Shown: piece after piece, positions 9,623-20,203 of the stretch
Layout: each line of letters opens with the position of its first letter
How positions within the stretch are numbered: the stretch's first letter is position 1
Assembly: GCA_951640165.1 (NCBI GenBank)
Contig: OX621255.1
Span: 4,898,001-4,962,000 of the forward strand
DNA from: Pseudoips prasinana
Lineage: Eukaryota; Arthropoda; Insecta; Lepidoptera; Nolidae
Length of the DNA stretch: 64,000 bases
Direction: 5' to 3'
Notes under the pieces: model-generated
The model's input: the letters and a program-made list of their open reading frames with translations, nothing else
Databases searched by the model: none
Told to the model about the DNA's origin: nothing
Position numbers and translations under genes: made by a program

Positions 9623-10284
9623 GGTTTGTTCCACATTTGCCCCACTTTTTCGTCCTACATTCCAAAGAATTCTTCTTTTGCCCCACATTAAATTTGATTC
9701 CTGTTTCGCCCTACTTTAAAGTACCAACCAAAGTATGGTTAGCAAATTAAAACGTGTTATAATATTATTATGAAAGGCCTGTTGGTGCTTTGGTTAGATA
9801 ATATACAAAGCTAGGCCAAAATATGTGGTTTTGGTTTCCATTCAAGTCAAATATTAAATGGGTAAGGCGGTATTTTGTTGTACGGGTGGAACTGATCTAT
9901 TATATGCAGGAAGTTAGAAATGTATAAGTATATTTGTCAATGTTTTAATACCATATTTTAATCATAATATTTATCATAGTTTTCAACCTCTGTTTCTCCA
10001 ATACCAAGTAGGCCACCACTAAGTCTACCATAGTATCCTACCTAGTTTATGATTGAATAATTATTGTCTTTTAAAACTTTGCATGCTGTCTGTACTAAAA
10101 TTCTATTAATTTGCACACAAAAAGTATTTGAGGCGAATAAGGAACGGAAAATAAGACGAAACAGGAATAAAATATTAAATTTAAAATAAATATTACATTT
10201 GGGGCTAAAAAGGAACAAAATGTATAGCGAATGCGGAATTTTTTACGTGGGGCAAAACTTCGCGAGGCGAACGCGGAACAAACC
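9623..10284. mobile_element. hAT-like foldback MITE, 662 bp
   Basis: The ends are GGTTTGTTCC and GGAACAAACC, and imperfect inverted arms extend about 110 bp (TTGCCCCAC and CCTGTTTCG blocks repeated inverted). Perfect 8-bp direct repeats CATTCAAA lie at 9615-9622 and 10285-10292. Eight-base duplications fit the hAT or P superfamilies. The interior is AT-rich and non-coding. Confidence 0.6.
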
Positions 10285-10292
10285 CATTCAAA

Positions 10293-10515
10293 TAGTCCTT
10301 CTATTATTTCGACTATGGTTTATTTTTTTTTAATATTATAGCAAGGCAAACGAGCAAGCGAGTCTCCTTAGTAGTCTGTTACGCAATGTTCTTTATTCGA
10401 AGGCAAATGTTTTCTGTATTCAAATTTGTTGTTCTTTAAATAGTCTGAAAAAGATCGTTTAATTCCAATTTATCGATTCAATGTTATGTTTCATTTTGTA
10501 CCTACAAAAACACAT
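10293..10515. other. AT-rich stretch with a short LINE-tail remnant
   Basis: ATAGCAAGGCAAACGAGCAA (10337-10358) matches the outer part of repeat M (see 47466). The rest is unassigned. Confidence 0.35.
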
Positions 10516-10690
10516 CATCATGTCAGCCAAAGTACGTCCACTACTGGACAAAGGCCTCCGCTTGTCAGACGTCGTAGTTCATAGAAAAACGTTGCTGCCC
10601 GTTCTCTGGTTTTCCCTCGGACGATTTCTACGCTTCCACGGGATGAGATGGGGTGATAATATTCAATGCCGTCACCACACAGCAAAAACA
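10516..10690 (-). repeat. RTE LINE tail
   Basis: On the plus strand it begins ATCATCATGTCAGCCAAAG, then GTCCACTACTGGACAAAGG, and later CGGGATGAGATGGGGTGAT. It is antisense and truncated. Confidence 0.6.
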
Positions 10691-11567
10691 AATACAGTCC
10701 AATAAAACCTTCGTAATTTGAATTCGGCGAATGATATGAGATTGAATTTTAATGACTTGAAATAATATGAAATGACATTAACTTTTATTAGAATAATTAC
10801 ATTTATGCGATTTCTTATTATGAATCCTTTGAATTTAATTATCCTTTTATCAAAATTTATGAAAATAAGAAAATTCCTAAAGAAGAATGAATGTATAAAT
10901 GCTTTTGGAATGGTTGCACATTTTTGAAAAAAGAATGGTCAAAATCAAGAGATTGTCGTTTAAAAGTTGCAAGTTGCCTAGTCACTTCTATATTTGTCAA
11001 ATTAATTACTTAACGACGCGTCTGGGGTACACGGAGGCATGCCTGGAACACTATTTTCCTAATGTATCATTTATTATTAGGTGAGGTTATGCAGGCAGTT
11101 AATTTCAAAATATAGGCGGACTTCACTTCCTTAGCAATTAATTATTCAGCAAAATCAATCACTATGCTTAATGCGTCACCAAATCACTAATCAAGTTAGA
11201 TTTTAATTTCAATTACGGCGATCCGTCGATAATATGCGACCACTATAACGTCTCCAAGCAATAGTGACGTCAAGATGGCCGCCCGTTCGATGTTCCACCA
11301 GAGTGACACCGACCTATCACTCTTATCTATGCAGTTCTGTTGGTAGCGAAATGGCTGCGCCGACATACTAAATACCTAATTCATTACGAACCATGATATT
11401 TATTTTTCTTAAAGCCTCTTCCTTATTAATCCGTCGAGAATCCAACAAGGAAATATTTCTCTTCTAAGAATATAGAGGTAATCTAATATTGAAGATAACA
11501 GTAATATGCAGTTAACTTTGGTTTACGGTGGGTTGTAATTTATCTATTGATAGTCCACGATTCTGTA
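10691..11567. other. No gene; unassigned AT-rich DNA
   Basis: There are a few frames below 65 codons without recognisable content. AAGATGGCCGCCCG occurs near 11272. I recognise no repeat family. Confidence 0.4.
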
Positions 11568-11569
11568 AT

Positions 11570-12054
11570 CTATATATATAAAAATTTGGCTAATTTTGGT
11601 CTTGAATTATTCGTGGAAGTCCAGGGAAAGTTTTGTACGTAGAGAAAATTTCAAAAAAAGCTTGAATAAGTGTAAAATTAACATCTTTTAGCAATTTAAA
11701 ATATTTTTGAAGTTATACTTCTTTTGGCGCGATGGAGAAAAATGATGAGAGTGAATTTTTACGATGCGCGCGCACACCGACACCAAAAAATTTAACAGCA
11801 TGAAGTTAGTTCTAGGTGGTATGACAGTGAATTTTTACGATGCGCGCGCATCTGCGCGCGCATCGTAAAAATAACAGCATGAAGTTAGTTCAACTAAAAT
11901 TGATAACTATGTTCAAGTTGTATATTAAGAAGTATAACTTCTAACGCGTGTACATAAGTACACACAAGTTTTTTTTTGTTTGAGTAAATGAACTTAATAT
12001 CATTTTTTTTATTACTATGCCTTATACGTAGCGAAGCACTTACCGGGCCGCTAG
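11570..12054 (+). mobile_element. Helitron-like element carrying repeat L
   Basis: It starts CTATATATATAAAAATTTGG, has AATTTTGGTCTTGAATTATT, and ends ACCGGGCCGCTAGT. A sister at 56880-57152 has the same ends but lacks 11709-11969. That segment occurs independently at 56303-56624, so it is an insertion here. Confidence 0.6.
11709..11969. mobile_element. Repeat L, GC hairpin-bearing insertion
   Basis: The left end carries GAAGTTATACTTCTT and the right end its inverse AAGAAGTATAACTTC (11927-11941). The centre has a perfect 19-bp-arm hairpin (TTTTTACGATGCGCGCGCA, 832-850 of 11 kb, 2-nt loop). A phrase ACAGCATGAAGTTAGTTC is directly repeated. It inserted into a Helitron. The second copy is at 56303-56624. 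Confidence 0.55.
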
Positions 12055-12149
12055 TCTGAACTATAATAAAAAGCTTAATTATCTACAAAGCAGCTGGCGA
12101 GTCTGTCTTTACCCTCTCTAATAAAGCTTGCATAAAAAGAAACAGTACA

Positions 12150-12281
12150 CAGACGCCAGCACATCAAACTACTTCAATTTGTCTTTCCCCAATTGAAAGT
12201 AAACCTTATGCTTATGTGATAGAGTTGAAAATCTATAAAAGAAATTTGACAGATTGAGGTTGCTGGATTTGCTGGCGTCTG
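12150..12281. mobile_element. P-MITE copy 4
   Basis: The ends are CAGACGCCAGCACATC and GATTTGCTGGCGTCTG. This copy is more diverged (ACTTCAATTTGTC in the left arm), and the centre lies in the opposite order to copy 1. Confidence 0.7.
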
Positions 12282-12429
12282 AACATATAACTGTCAAACT
12301 ACTAAAAATGCGCATTAAAACGCGCACCGGGCACTAAATTAGTCGACAGATCCTAAGAGTCGAATATTGTAACTCAGTATTCCGCGCCTAAACTGTCACT
12401 GCTAAAGATATCTATATAAGTATGTATTA

Positions 12430-12540
12430 ACAAAAGAAGAGTAGTACTTGTAGTATATCAGTTATCTGGGTTCTGTAGCACAAGCTCTGTTTAGTTTGGG
12501 GTCAGATGGCTGTTTGTGAAAATGTCCCAGGATATATTTT
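12430..12540 (+). repeat. SINE family A 3' end
   Basis: It contains TATATCAGTTATCTGGGTTC, AGCTCTGTTTAGTTTGGGG and AATGTCCCAGGATATA. The tRNA-like head is missing. Confidence 0.55.
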
Positions 12541-13088
12541 TCTTTAAAAAAGATGCCATGTTCTTTTCATAAGAATTATGTTACTAAGCAATGCAATGAT
12601 ACTAAACTTAGTTTAGACTGTATTAAAAAAAAAGCAATAAAAATCCTTTCTTCTAATACGCCAAGAAATTACATCAATTATTGTCTCGTGCCCTTGATTC
12701 GGAAGATATTTGGTTTCTTATTAAATTACAGCTGGTATTGAAATTCGATTAGACTGTCAAGTTCGCGGTTTGTGGAGTGTCGACACAGTTTTAATTGTAT
12801 TAAGTTGCAACTTAAACTTGGTAACGTATATGTACCTTTGATGATATATTGTGACATACATCCTGACACACACACACACACACACACATAACCTGTCACA
12901 TTTATGTTTATGTACCCGTACGTTTGGTAAAGTACGCACTTATTTTGGGGGACCTAATACAGGCCTCAGCTAAGTCCAGATCACCCATGAGTTACATATT
13001 ATGCTCTATGGATTGTCAACACTATTTTTGTTAAAAAAAAAACAATTGTAATTTGTGGAGATAAAATAAAACTTTTATGTATTTTGTA
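12541..13088. other. AT-rich, with a CA microsatellite
   Basis: A (CA)n run lies at about 12867-12888. A 62-codon ATG frame at 12553-12741 is lysine/asparagine-rich and unrecognised, probably chance. Confidence 0.4.
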
Positions 13089-13255
13089 TGTGTCTTGATT
13101 TATTGAGGGGCCCATAATCACCTTGTTTAGGCCCTGACGAGTGTTCTCAATAAAAGCAGTGAACTGTATAAATAGGTATATTGGAAATAGTTGGTCAGTA
13201 CAGTTACATTACAAACAATAAAGACGTGCCCAATCCCTAGCTTGCGTGGAAGGCA
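13089..13255 (+). mobile_element. Candidate LTR of a Gypsy-type retrotransposon
   Basis: It begins TGTGTC and ends GGCA. Inside, TATAAATA (13167-13174) stands 30 bp ahead of an initiator TCAGTA (A at 13197), followed by AATAAA at 13217. Three bases after the end comes TTTGGCGATCCGTGAG, close to the tRNA-Arg-type primer site of mdg1/412-like elements. No gag or pol follows and no second LTR is in the window, so it is a fragment or nearly solo LTR. Confidence 0.45.
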
Positions 13256-13257
13256 AC

Positions 13258-13275
13258 TTTTGGCGATCCGTGAGT
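13258..13275 (+). other. Primer-binding-site-like sequence
   Basis: TTTTGGCGATCCGTGAG follows the candidate LTR. The leader after it (ATTAAGTCATTTTTAACC, then ATTTGAACGCCGATCACG) is matched by a diverged copy at 30767-30850. Confidence 0.4.
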
Positions 13276-13840
13276 GATTAAGATGATTAAGTCATTTTTA
13301 ACCTTCCATCTATTTGAACGCCGATCACGTTCACGATGATCGGCGACAAAGCCCCCGTGATCATTTGAGATTTATATTAATTTAGATTGATAACTTTAAC
13401 CCATTTAATTTACAAAGATTGCAATACTAAGTTTGAAGTTTTATATTTTTTATTACGGCTTCACCTTAATATCTACTTATTCCATTATTAACACCAGCTT
13501 AGCTATTCTAAAATCTTGGCATAAAATCAATTGTTTAGTCTTTTACGACTAACAGTAAAACATGACACGTCTGTACACAAATATTATTGAAAACAAACAC
13601 AAATAAAATAAATTTCATTATCTTATATGTTTACAATTTGCCTTCATGTAATTACACGCTAAAGTACAAAATAAACCATATTTTACCCTTCTATTACGAA
13701 ATGTTTAATAGAGATACTGAGGTAGGTACAATGCGATTGTTGCGATCCTATCCAAAATAAGACTTAACAATTGAAAGCATTCATAGAATAAATAAGTTGT
13801 AGGTATGCATTGTGCTGATAGAACTGAAATGCCTCCTTCG
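13276..13840. other. Retroelement leader remnant, then AT-rich DNA
   Basis: The first about 100 bp resemble the leader copy at 30767-30850. The remainder has no recognised feature. Confidence 0.35.
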
Positions 13841-13844
13841 TTCG

Positions 13845-14170
13845 CCTTGTGGAGCTGTACTCCTGCGTTTCCTAGGGCTCCCTCGCATGCGTCAAGAGAT
13901 GGCCACGGTTCATTAGGTCGCTTATTTAGTTCGGCGAGTTAGAAACATCCTCCCGCAATCGCCTTTTACAAATGACTGGGGTTGCCATCACTAAAATTTG
14001 GCACCCAAGACAAGACACGTGAAAACTCCGGATTTTGGTGGCCAGAATCCGGTCATAACCGTCCTGCCACTCACTGTTAGTGCCAGTTAGCTGGTTGTCC
14101 ACCATTTTAAGGCCGGACTCCAAATGGGGGTTCCATTTGGAGTCCCGTTACGCTCCGGCCGGGCCACCTT
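13845..14170. other. GC-richer island of unknown origin with a perfect hairpin
   Basis: The composition differs sharply from the flanks. It includes a perfect 13-bp-arm hairpin (GGACTCCAAATGG, 14115-14127, 5-nt loop). A minus-strand frame at 13926-14123 is open for 65 codons but unrecognised. It may be a LINE or LTR-element fragment. Confidence 0.35.
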
Positions 14171-14179
14171 TAAACTAGG

Positions 14180-14720
14180 ACATAATTAGGGGAAAGCTGG
14201 GCGGATGACAATCCTAGCCACGACCCACTTGCTCACCTTGCCTCTCATTTTAATTTTATTAAAATGAGTTAAAGTTAAGGTCCTAAGTATAGTAGCGATG
14301 GGGGGCATGTATACAAGCATACAATCGTTAGACTTGGCAAAACGCAAATAAACATAAGTGAAACTGGCATTTGCATTCATAATTCCTGCCAGTTTTTAAT
14401 TACACACAGTTCATTAATAATTCTCCATTCACAATATGTCTTTGAAGTTGACACCGACAATAAATTTCTAACAATTTATTGTTTTGCTAATAAAACAGAC
14501 AAGTACATACTTAAACAAAACCATATAACAACAAAAAGAAGAACAGATATGTATTCAAGTCATGTTTCTCCTAAAATCAGTAAACACCATAAAAAAGGGT
14601 TACATCGAAGCTGTAGTGGATTCTTTGTCCATTAGTGGACGTCTTTCAGCTTATAATGTTAGTGTACTAGTACTACTAGTAAATTTTATTAGAAGTTAAA
14701 GTAGAACTAAGATATTAGAG
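14180..14720. other. Unassigned, with a short RTE tail remnant
   Basis: TGTAGTGGATTCTTTGTCC followed by ATTAGTGGACGTCTTTCAGC (14611-14655) is a remnant of an RTE tail. Otherwise nothing is recognised. Confidence 0.35.
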
Positions 14721-14721
14721 G

Positions 14722-14965
14722 AGCTCATAGCTACAGGCTCTCACAGGTCCGTAAGTGATCGGCGAGTTTAAGCAACTACGCTCGCGGTCAGTCCACAGAT
14801 GGGTGACCACTAAAGTGATTTAATGTCTGAGTGTCTCCGTGCTTCGAAGGGCACGTTAAGCTGTCGGTCCCAGTTGTAGCCATTAGCAACAGTCGTTAAG
14901 CCATGTCAAAGGCCCACTGGGTGGCTTGTATAACTCTGACACTATAGTAACCAATGCCCAAACGT
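14722..14965 (+). mobile_element. 5S rRNA-derived SINE, copy 2
   Basis: The 5S-like head has GTAAGTGATCGGCGAGTTTA, AAGCAACTACGCTCGC and AGATGGGTGACCAC. The body has GTGCTTCGAAGGGCACG and AGTCGTTAAGCCATGTC. The leader GCTCATAGCTACAGGCTCTC matches copy 3 and probably marks the true 5' end. Confidence 0.65.
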
Positions 14966-15089
14966 AATGTAATTAGGATATGTTTAATTGTGCTAATAGT
15001 TTTGTATATGCGGAGATTTCCTATCAGTAATATGATATACTGTAATAGTATTAACTAGTTGTTGGTATAGTTAATAACTTAAAAAAAAT

Positions 15090-15384
15090 CTTGAGAGGTG
15101 TCAAGGGACACCCGGATGGAACGAAGTTATTTCTTATTATTTATTATGTACAAAAAACCTGTATACACTCTACAAAAATAATCTTCGCGACACCACACTG
15201 TTCAATGCGAAATAGAAATGAAAATATCTGGCTTGCTTTCTATAAGAGAGAGAGAGAGAGAGACAGACAGAGAAACATGCGCACGCCGCACAGCTGCAAA
15301 AAAAGTGTCGTGACAACTTTTCGTAAGATTTTTTTCCGTCTAGCCCCCTTTCACAACGCGCGATAAGGAACTTCGTTCCAATAA
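15090..15384 (+). mobile_element. Repeat K copy 1 (300-bp dispersed element)
   Basis: It begins CTTGAGAGGTGTCAAGGG and contains GGATGGAACGAAGTTATTTC, a GA run at 15246-15263 and AACATGCGCACGCCG. It closes GATAAGGAACTTCGTTCC. GGAACGAAGTT near both ends is inverted. Two other copies are at 37984-38290 (plus) and 47202-47462 (minus). It is non-coding, and the class is unknown. Confidence 0.6.
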
Positions 15385-15385
15385 A

Positions 15386-16254
15386 ATAACATAATATGAT
15401 GATAGCTATGACACAACCAGCTTTCATAAAACAATGATCTGATGAAATTCTAAGTAGGTAATATGCCATTTAAACTAAATGTGGGACCAGCTCGAAAGCA
15501 TTACTTAGAAGTTATTGTAAGTGACTAGGAAGGAATAATGGGGTAGAGAGTTGTGTATACAATATAGGACACTAAAACGTACAGTCGGTACATGCAATGG
15601 TAAAAAAATGTGAGCCAGTATTTGGGGACTGTTGATAGGAATGAAAACTGTTTTTGTATTATTCTAAATAATATACAATAAAACTTGACACGTTACATTG
15701 TGATATACTTGGTTTATATATAATGTATACAAAAAAGAGCTTGACGTGACGATTACGCGAGCTTCACACTTTTTGTTCAATCAAAAAGCAGTGAACCCAC
15801 CTAAAAAGTGTTGCCATCAAAATCTATTGTCCCTTAATGCAGAGAGAGGAAATATTTACTTAATATTAGTAGAAAATAGTATGTTTAAATAAAATAACGT
15901 GTAAGCACAGTAACTAAGATTTTCCCAAAAATAATTAAACGTGAAATCTTATAAAGTGGGCCACTACTTTGCGTTCACTGGCCACTACACGCAATTAGAT
16001 ACTAAATCCAGTCCTGCGCATAACAACGATGCGTGTAAGCGTCCCGTGTTACTTCGAAGGACGAAAACTAATTGTATGCAAATATAATTATCTGTACTGA
16101 ATGCTAATCGATCCGGGACGTGTCCGAATAGATATTTGAATCGAGTTATAGACACGTTGAAATCGATATCGAATTGAGTGTTGACAAGGAAAATTAGTTT
16201 CGATTTCCTTTTAGCAGAAAAGGGATTCCACACAGATGTAATGTTTTTATGCGA
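15386..16254. other. Unassigned AT-rich DNA
   Basis: No convincing frame and no repeat recognised. Confidence 0.4.
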
Positions 16255-16545
16255 TAAATTAATTGGAATTTGGAACATACTTGTTCTTGTCAAGATTTCA
16301 ATGCGGCAGCAAAGTTTATAATAATCTCAAAAATGGGAAATCATAAATTAAATCGTCCCGCGGGTCTCGAACCAGCACTTTCTATAATCCGGGGTATTCC
16401 ACCTGAGACAAATCGTTGTGTGATGACCACGATTATTGGTCCAGTGTCTGAGTGTAATTCATGTATAATATTTATGTGTTTCGAAATATATATGTTTATC
16501 AATTGTCTGGTTGCCGTAGTACAGAAGTTATATTTGCTAGACCTC
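16255..16545 (+). mobile_element. Composite tRNA-like SINE (families H and B)
   Basis: TAATTGGAATTTGGAACATA leads into an antisense B-box block (GCGGGTCTCGAACC). It then continues CCACCTGAGACAAATCGTTG and TCTGGTTGCCGTAGTACA, as in family B bodies. The same composite occurs in opposite orientation at 18335-18600. Confidence 0.5.
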
Positions 16546-16690
16546 TACTGAAATGAAATGAAATTTATTCAGCACTTGGGTATTAACATACACTTGTACT
16601 TGTCAAGCTCACAATGCAGTACACAAACATAGTGGATAGTATAAAAGTTACAAAAAAATAATTAAATAGTCCGTCCGTGCGGTTTGTTTT
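16545..16690 (-). repeat. Repeat G, LINE-type 3' end
   Basis: Contains GAAATGAAATGAAATTTATT, CAGCACTTGGGTATTAACAT, then CTTGTCAAGCTCACAATGCA and TAGTCCGTCCGTGC. Related pieces are at 27178-27290, 31460-31515 and 35485-35615. Confidence 0.5.
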
Positions 16691-16779
16691 ATCGCATTTA
16701 TTTTCTGAAATCCTTTTTTAAATAAAAAGTAACTAATCTATTAATTCGAAATTTAGTTCTACTATATTAAAATTAAAGA

Positions 16780-17000
16780 ATGGAAGACCAAAGCAAAAAG
16801 ACGAAATTCTAAATGAGGGTGTGATCACATGCACGGGATCACCGAACACGCGTTAATGGGCCAAAGCGATCCTCGCCGCTGAGGAACCTACCCCAGCTAG
16901 CCTGCGGCTTTCTCTAGCTACCTAGGTGGACGACCCGGAGAAGAAAGCCATAAAGAAACTCCGGGCTTGCTTTTTTGGTCTTCTTTTGCTTTCAGTTCAC
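16780..17000. other. GC-rich unassigned insert
   Basis: GACCAAAGCAAAAAGACG at the left is partly mirrored by TTTTTTGGTCTTCTTTTGC at the right. The middle includes CACGGGATCACCGAACACGC. It may be a retroposed fragment; the source is not recognised. Confidence 0.35.
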
Positions 17001-17584
17001 GATTTTTTTTAATGTGATGTATTTTACTTACATTGTGATTGGTTGTTATGTAGGCTTATGCACGCACAGAACCGTTGTCATCCATTGAATACTATCAGAA
17101 GAATAAAGAAGCAATGAGAGCCTTTTAGCCTCATTGCTAACGTTACATTAAAATATCAATACCCATGTGCTAAATAAATTAGCAAAAATATATTTTTGTT
17201 TTTATTAAACGCTTCGATCATTACGATGCTTTTGGTGTAGCTTCTAGAAACAACGTGACATTAAACTTAATTAATTAAGTTTTTATAAGAGTTATGTGGT
17301 AAGTTATTACAATGTATATGGTCTTCTTTAGTAGCTTTTGTTCAGTTCAACCAGTAATTGTGGCTTGTGCCTTGGCAGCTGCGATGGCCTGATCCGTCAG
17401 ATCTTCAAATGTCAAGCTCGCACCTTGCATCAGCTGTCAGTTTTTCTAATTATTGACGTACAGTTACTAAAGAGGTTAACGGTATCATCTCTCAAAAAAG
17501 TCTTTAATGCACCTGGTAGGTTATATATACATAGACTTGTTTTCTTATATAGAGTACCAACATTCTGAATATATTTTATCTTAC
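17001..17584. other. No gene recognised
   Basis: A 76-codon plus-strand frame (17338-17568) is unrecognised and lies just upstream of a LINE 3' end; it may be decayed LINE sequence. Confidence 0.3.
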
Positions 17585-17775
17585 TCTTCCAAAGAATGTA
17601 TAATAAATGTATCTCTTCATAAAGCGTGGAGACCTGGTGTCCTGAAATACAGGCCTTGAGCCTAGTTTAGGCACCAGTCTCCCACAATATTATAATTTCT
17701 ACCTATAACTAATACACCTTACACAATGTATTCTGTAATATTGTGGTGAGAGAATAAAACATTATTATTATTACC
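17585..17775 (+). repeat. LINE 3' end with (ATT)n tail
   Basis: GCGTGGAGACCTGGTGTCC, then GAGCCTAGTTTAGGCACC, then ATTGTGGTGAGAGAATAAAA and ATTATTATTATTA. It is a typical non-LTR tail, 5'-truncated. Confidence 0.5.
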
Positions 17776-17779
17776 TGAA

Positions 17780-18000
17780 ATGTATTGTGCGTGGAATGCA
17801 AGATCAAAGATGTTCGAGGTCAGGTCATCACACCATCTCCTTTTGGTTCTACCACATCGAGGTCGGCCAATTTGAAGACCCCAATTGATTGTGATCTGCG
17901 CCTTTTGTCTGGGTGCATACGTAAAGCAAGACACAATTGTGGAGATCTTTGGGGGAGGCCTTTGTACAGCAGTGGACGTCTTCCGGCTGACATGATGATA
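17780..18000. repeat. Chimeric RTE fragment: antisense ORF2 end plus sense tail
   Basis: On the minus strand 17785-17885 reads GRPRCGRTKRRWCDDLT, a motif from the end of RTE ORF2. Positions 17925-18000 carry the sense tail (GGGGGAGGCCTTTGTACAGC, then GCTGACATGATGATA). The two parts face each other. Confidence 0.5.
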
Positions 18001-18334
18001 CGTAAAGCATGTCCAGCCCAGCCCCACTTCAGCCTGGGAACGAATAGATTCTTTTATTGCTTTCCATCGAAGAAATTTAAGAGCAATGTTCTTGTGGGTG
18101 GAGCTTTCTCCATTCTTTCCGATGGGTTGATATGGCATTTGCCATCCATCCGGATCGTATAATTATCAAACAACATTTGACTATCCCCGCAATTTGACGT
18201 GATCGTAGATCGATCGATCATTGTACGATCTTTACGAGATTGCATTTTTTGTTTTAATGTGGTGAGGTGTTTTAATGTAGAGGTCTAGCAAATATAACTT
18301 CGGTACTATGGCAACCACACAACTGATATACATA
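18001..18334. other. Unassigned, with a GATC-rich patch
   Basis: GTGATCGTAGATCGATCGAT (18200-18219) is locally palindromic. No gene. Confidence 0.35.
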
Positions 18335-18790
18335 CTTATATACAAATTTCGAAACACATAAAATATATTATACATGAATTACACTCAGACACAGGACCAA
18401 TAATCGTTGTCATCACACAAAGCTTTGTCCCAGGTGGAATACCCCGGATTGTAGAAAGTACTGGTTTGAAACCCGCGGGACGATTAAATTTATGATTTCC
18501 CATTTCTGAGATTATTATAAACTTTACTGCCGTATTGGTATTTTTATGAGATAAATTAATTGGAATTTGGAACATACTTGTACTTACAAGTGTGTTCCAA
18601 ATTCCAATTAATTTATCTCATAAAAATATTACATTGGTGTGGAATCGTCAATATTTTTTTCGCTACCTCAAAAATGGGAATACATAAATTTATTCGTCCC
18701 GCGGGTCTCGAACCAGCACTTTCTATTATCCGGGATAGGAGCTCTGCGTTAAGCTTCGAACGATACACATTGGTAGATCAAATTTAGTAT
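18335..18790. repeat. Two facing SINE ends with a 90-bp palindrome
   Basis: The left half is the composite SINE of 16255-16545 on the minus strand. The right half (18585-18790) is a related copy in the opposite sense, with GTCTCGAACCAGCACTTTC. They meet in a palindrome (18539-18582 / 18585-18628) whose 44-bp arms differ at one base. Confidence 0.55.
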
Positions 18791-18799
18791 TCCCTTGCC

Positions 18800-18985
18800 A
18801 ACAACTGATAAACATATATAAGTATTTCGAAATACATAGATTTTATAGATAAATTACACCCAGAAACATAAAAAATAATCTTGTTCATCACACTCAGATT
18901 GGTTGCAGGTGGGAATCGAACCCACAACCTCTGGCTTAGCAGTCGGGGTCACTAATCACTAGACCGCCAGGCCAGTCAATCCTTT
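18800..18985 (-). mobile_element. SINE family B, antisense
   Basis: Read from the plus strand: GGGAATCGAACCCACAACCT (B box inverted), CTGGCTTAGCAGTCGG and CACTAGACCGCCAGGCCAG. The tRNA-like head is well preserved. Confidence 0.6.
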
Positions 18986-19149
18986 GTCTCTATGTATTGT
19001 TGATCAATATAATTACTTAATCAATTATCTCTATCTTTAGCAAACAATGAACATTAATGATATGACAAGATAATCAAGTATGAGTCATTATTGCAATAGA
19101 TGTTTGTATCATAGATAATCTGCGCTTTTTTAATACAACAATGTTTGAA

Positions 19150-19360
19150 ACAAGATCAAAATCTTTTTTTTTTTTTTTTATGTCAGAGGTCGACAAACGA
19201 CCAAGCGGGTCACCTGATGGTAAGTGATCACCGCCGCCCATGGACAATCGCAATACCAGAGGAGTCGCGGGTGCGTTGTCGGCCTTTAAGGTCAGCAAAC
19301 AAGTGTTGATGACCCTTCCCCCCACCCCGATGAGCTCTGGCGACCTTTAACAGGACCTTT
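19150..19360 (-). repeat. Repeat M, LINE 3' end (minus strand)
   Basis: Contains GGGTCACCTGATGGTAAGTG, ATCACCGCCGCCCATGGAC and a GCCGGCCTTTAAGG-like region. On the minus strand it runs toward poly-A (plus-strand poly-T at 19167-19179). Related: 22965-23063 and 47466-47593. Confidence 0.5.
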
Positions 19361-19365
19361 AACAG

Positions 19366-19565
19366 GGTAATCTTTTTAGGGTTCCGTAACCAAAGGGTGA
19401 AACGGGACCCTATTACTAAGACTTCGCTGCCTGTCTGTCTGACCGTCTGTCCATCTGTCACCAGGCTGTATCTCATGAACCGTTAGACAGTTGAAATTTT
19501 CACAGACGATGTATTTCTGTTGCCGCTATAACAACAAATATACTACAACTAAAACACAAAAAAAT
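19366..19565 (+). repeat. Repeat J, short diverged copy
   Basis: AGGGTTCCGTAACCAAAGGG, then GCCTGTCTGTCTGACCGTC. It corresponds to the left portion of the elements at 52455 and 57462. Confidence 0.5.
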
Positions 19566-19954
19566 AATAATTAAGGGGCTCTCATACAACAAACGTGAAT
19601 TTATTGAAAATAGATAATAGTACCGAACTAACTGCAAGCTACTAGTATCTGCGTACGAGAGTGTATAACAATTCTTTCATAGGGGGAGACTGGAGAAACA
19701 TAAATCCCCTGCTCTGTATACAACTATATCAACTGTTTACATAACAGCTGCTTACTCTCAATATATCAACCCCCAAGTACTAGTAATTAAGATAAAAGCT
19801 TTGGATAATCCATTCATGTCTACGTAACTTCCGGTACTTGTTTGGCTTCCGGTTTGGCTAAGTGGTGAGTTGGGAGCTTTGTTGTGTGGGATATAGAAAA
19901 TAAATAATACTCTTGTGTACCAATACTGCATTTAAATTAATAATATTAATATTC

Positions 19955-20203
19955 AGGGACATTATTCACACACGGCCATCTGATCCCAAACTAAGCAGAG
20001 ATTGTACTATGGAAACCAGATAACTGATATACTACGTATACTATTTTTGTTTGGTAAATACATACTTATATAGATAATTTACACCCAGACAGGACAAACA
20101 GACATGTTCATGCGCACAAATATCTGTGCTGGGTGGGAATCGAACCCACGACCTCCGGCGTGAAAAGCGAGCATTTACCAACCACGCCAACAGGCCCGTC
20201 ATA
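19955..20203 (-). mobile_element. SINE family A, near full length
   Basis: The minus strand starts GACGGGCCTGTTGGCGTGG with B box GGTTCGATTCCCACCC. It continues GACATGTTCATGCGCAC (as plus) and ends with TATTATTA-type sequence (plus-strand TAATATTAATATTC). This is one of the cleanest copies. Confidence 0.65.

Noticed and set aside
11760..11900. CRISPR-like direct repeats (also 56340-56560)
   Set aside because: Few, irregular units within a dispersed eukaryotic repeat; no spacer pattern and no cas genes.
16780..17000. Spliceosomal snRNA (U-type)
   Set aside because: Compared mentally with U1, U2 and U4 landmarks; none are present in order.
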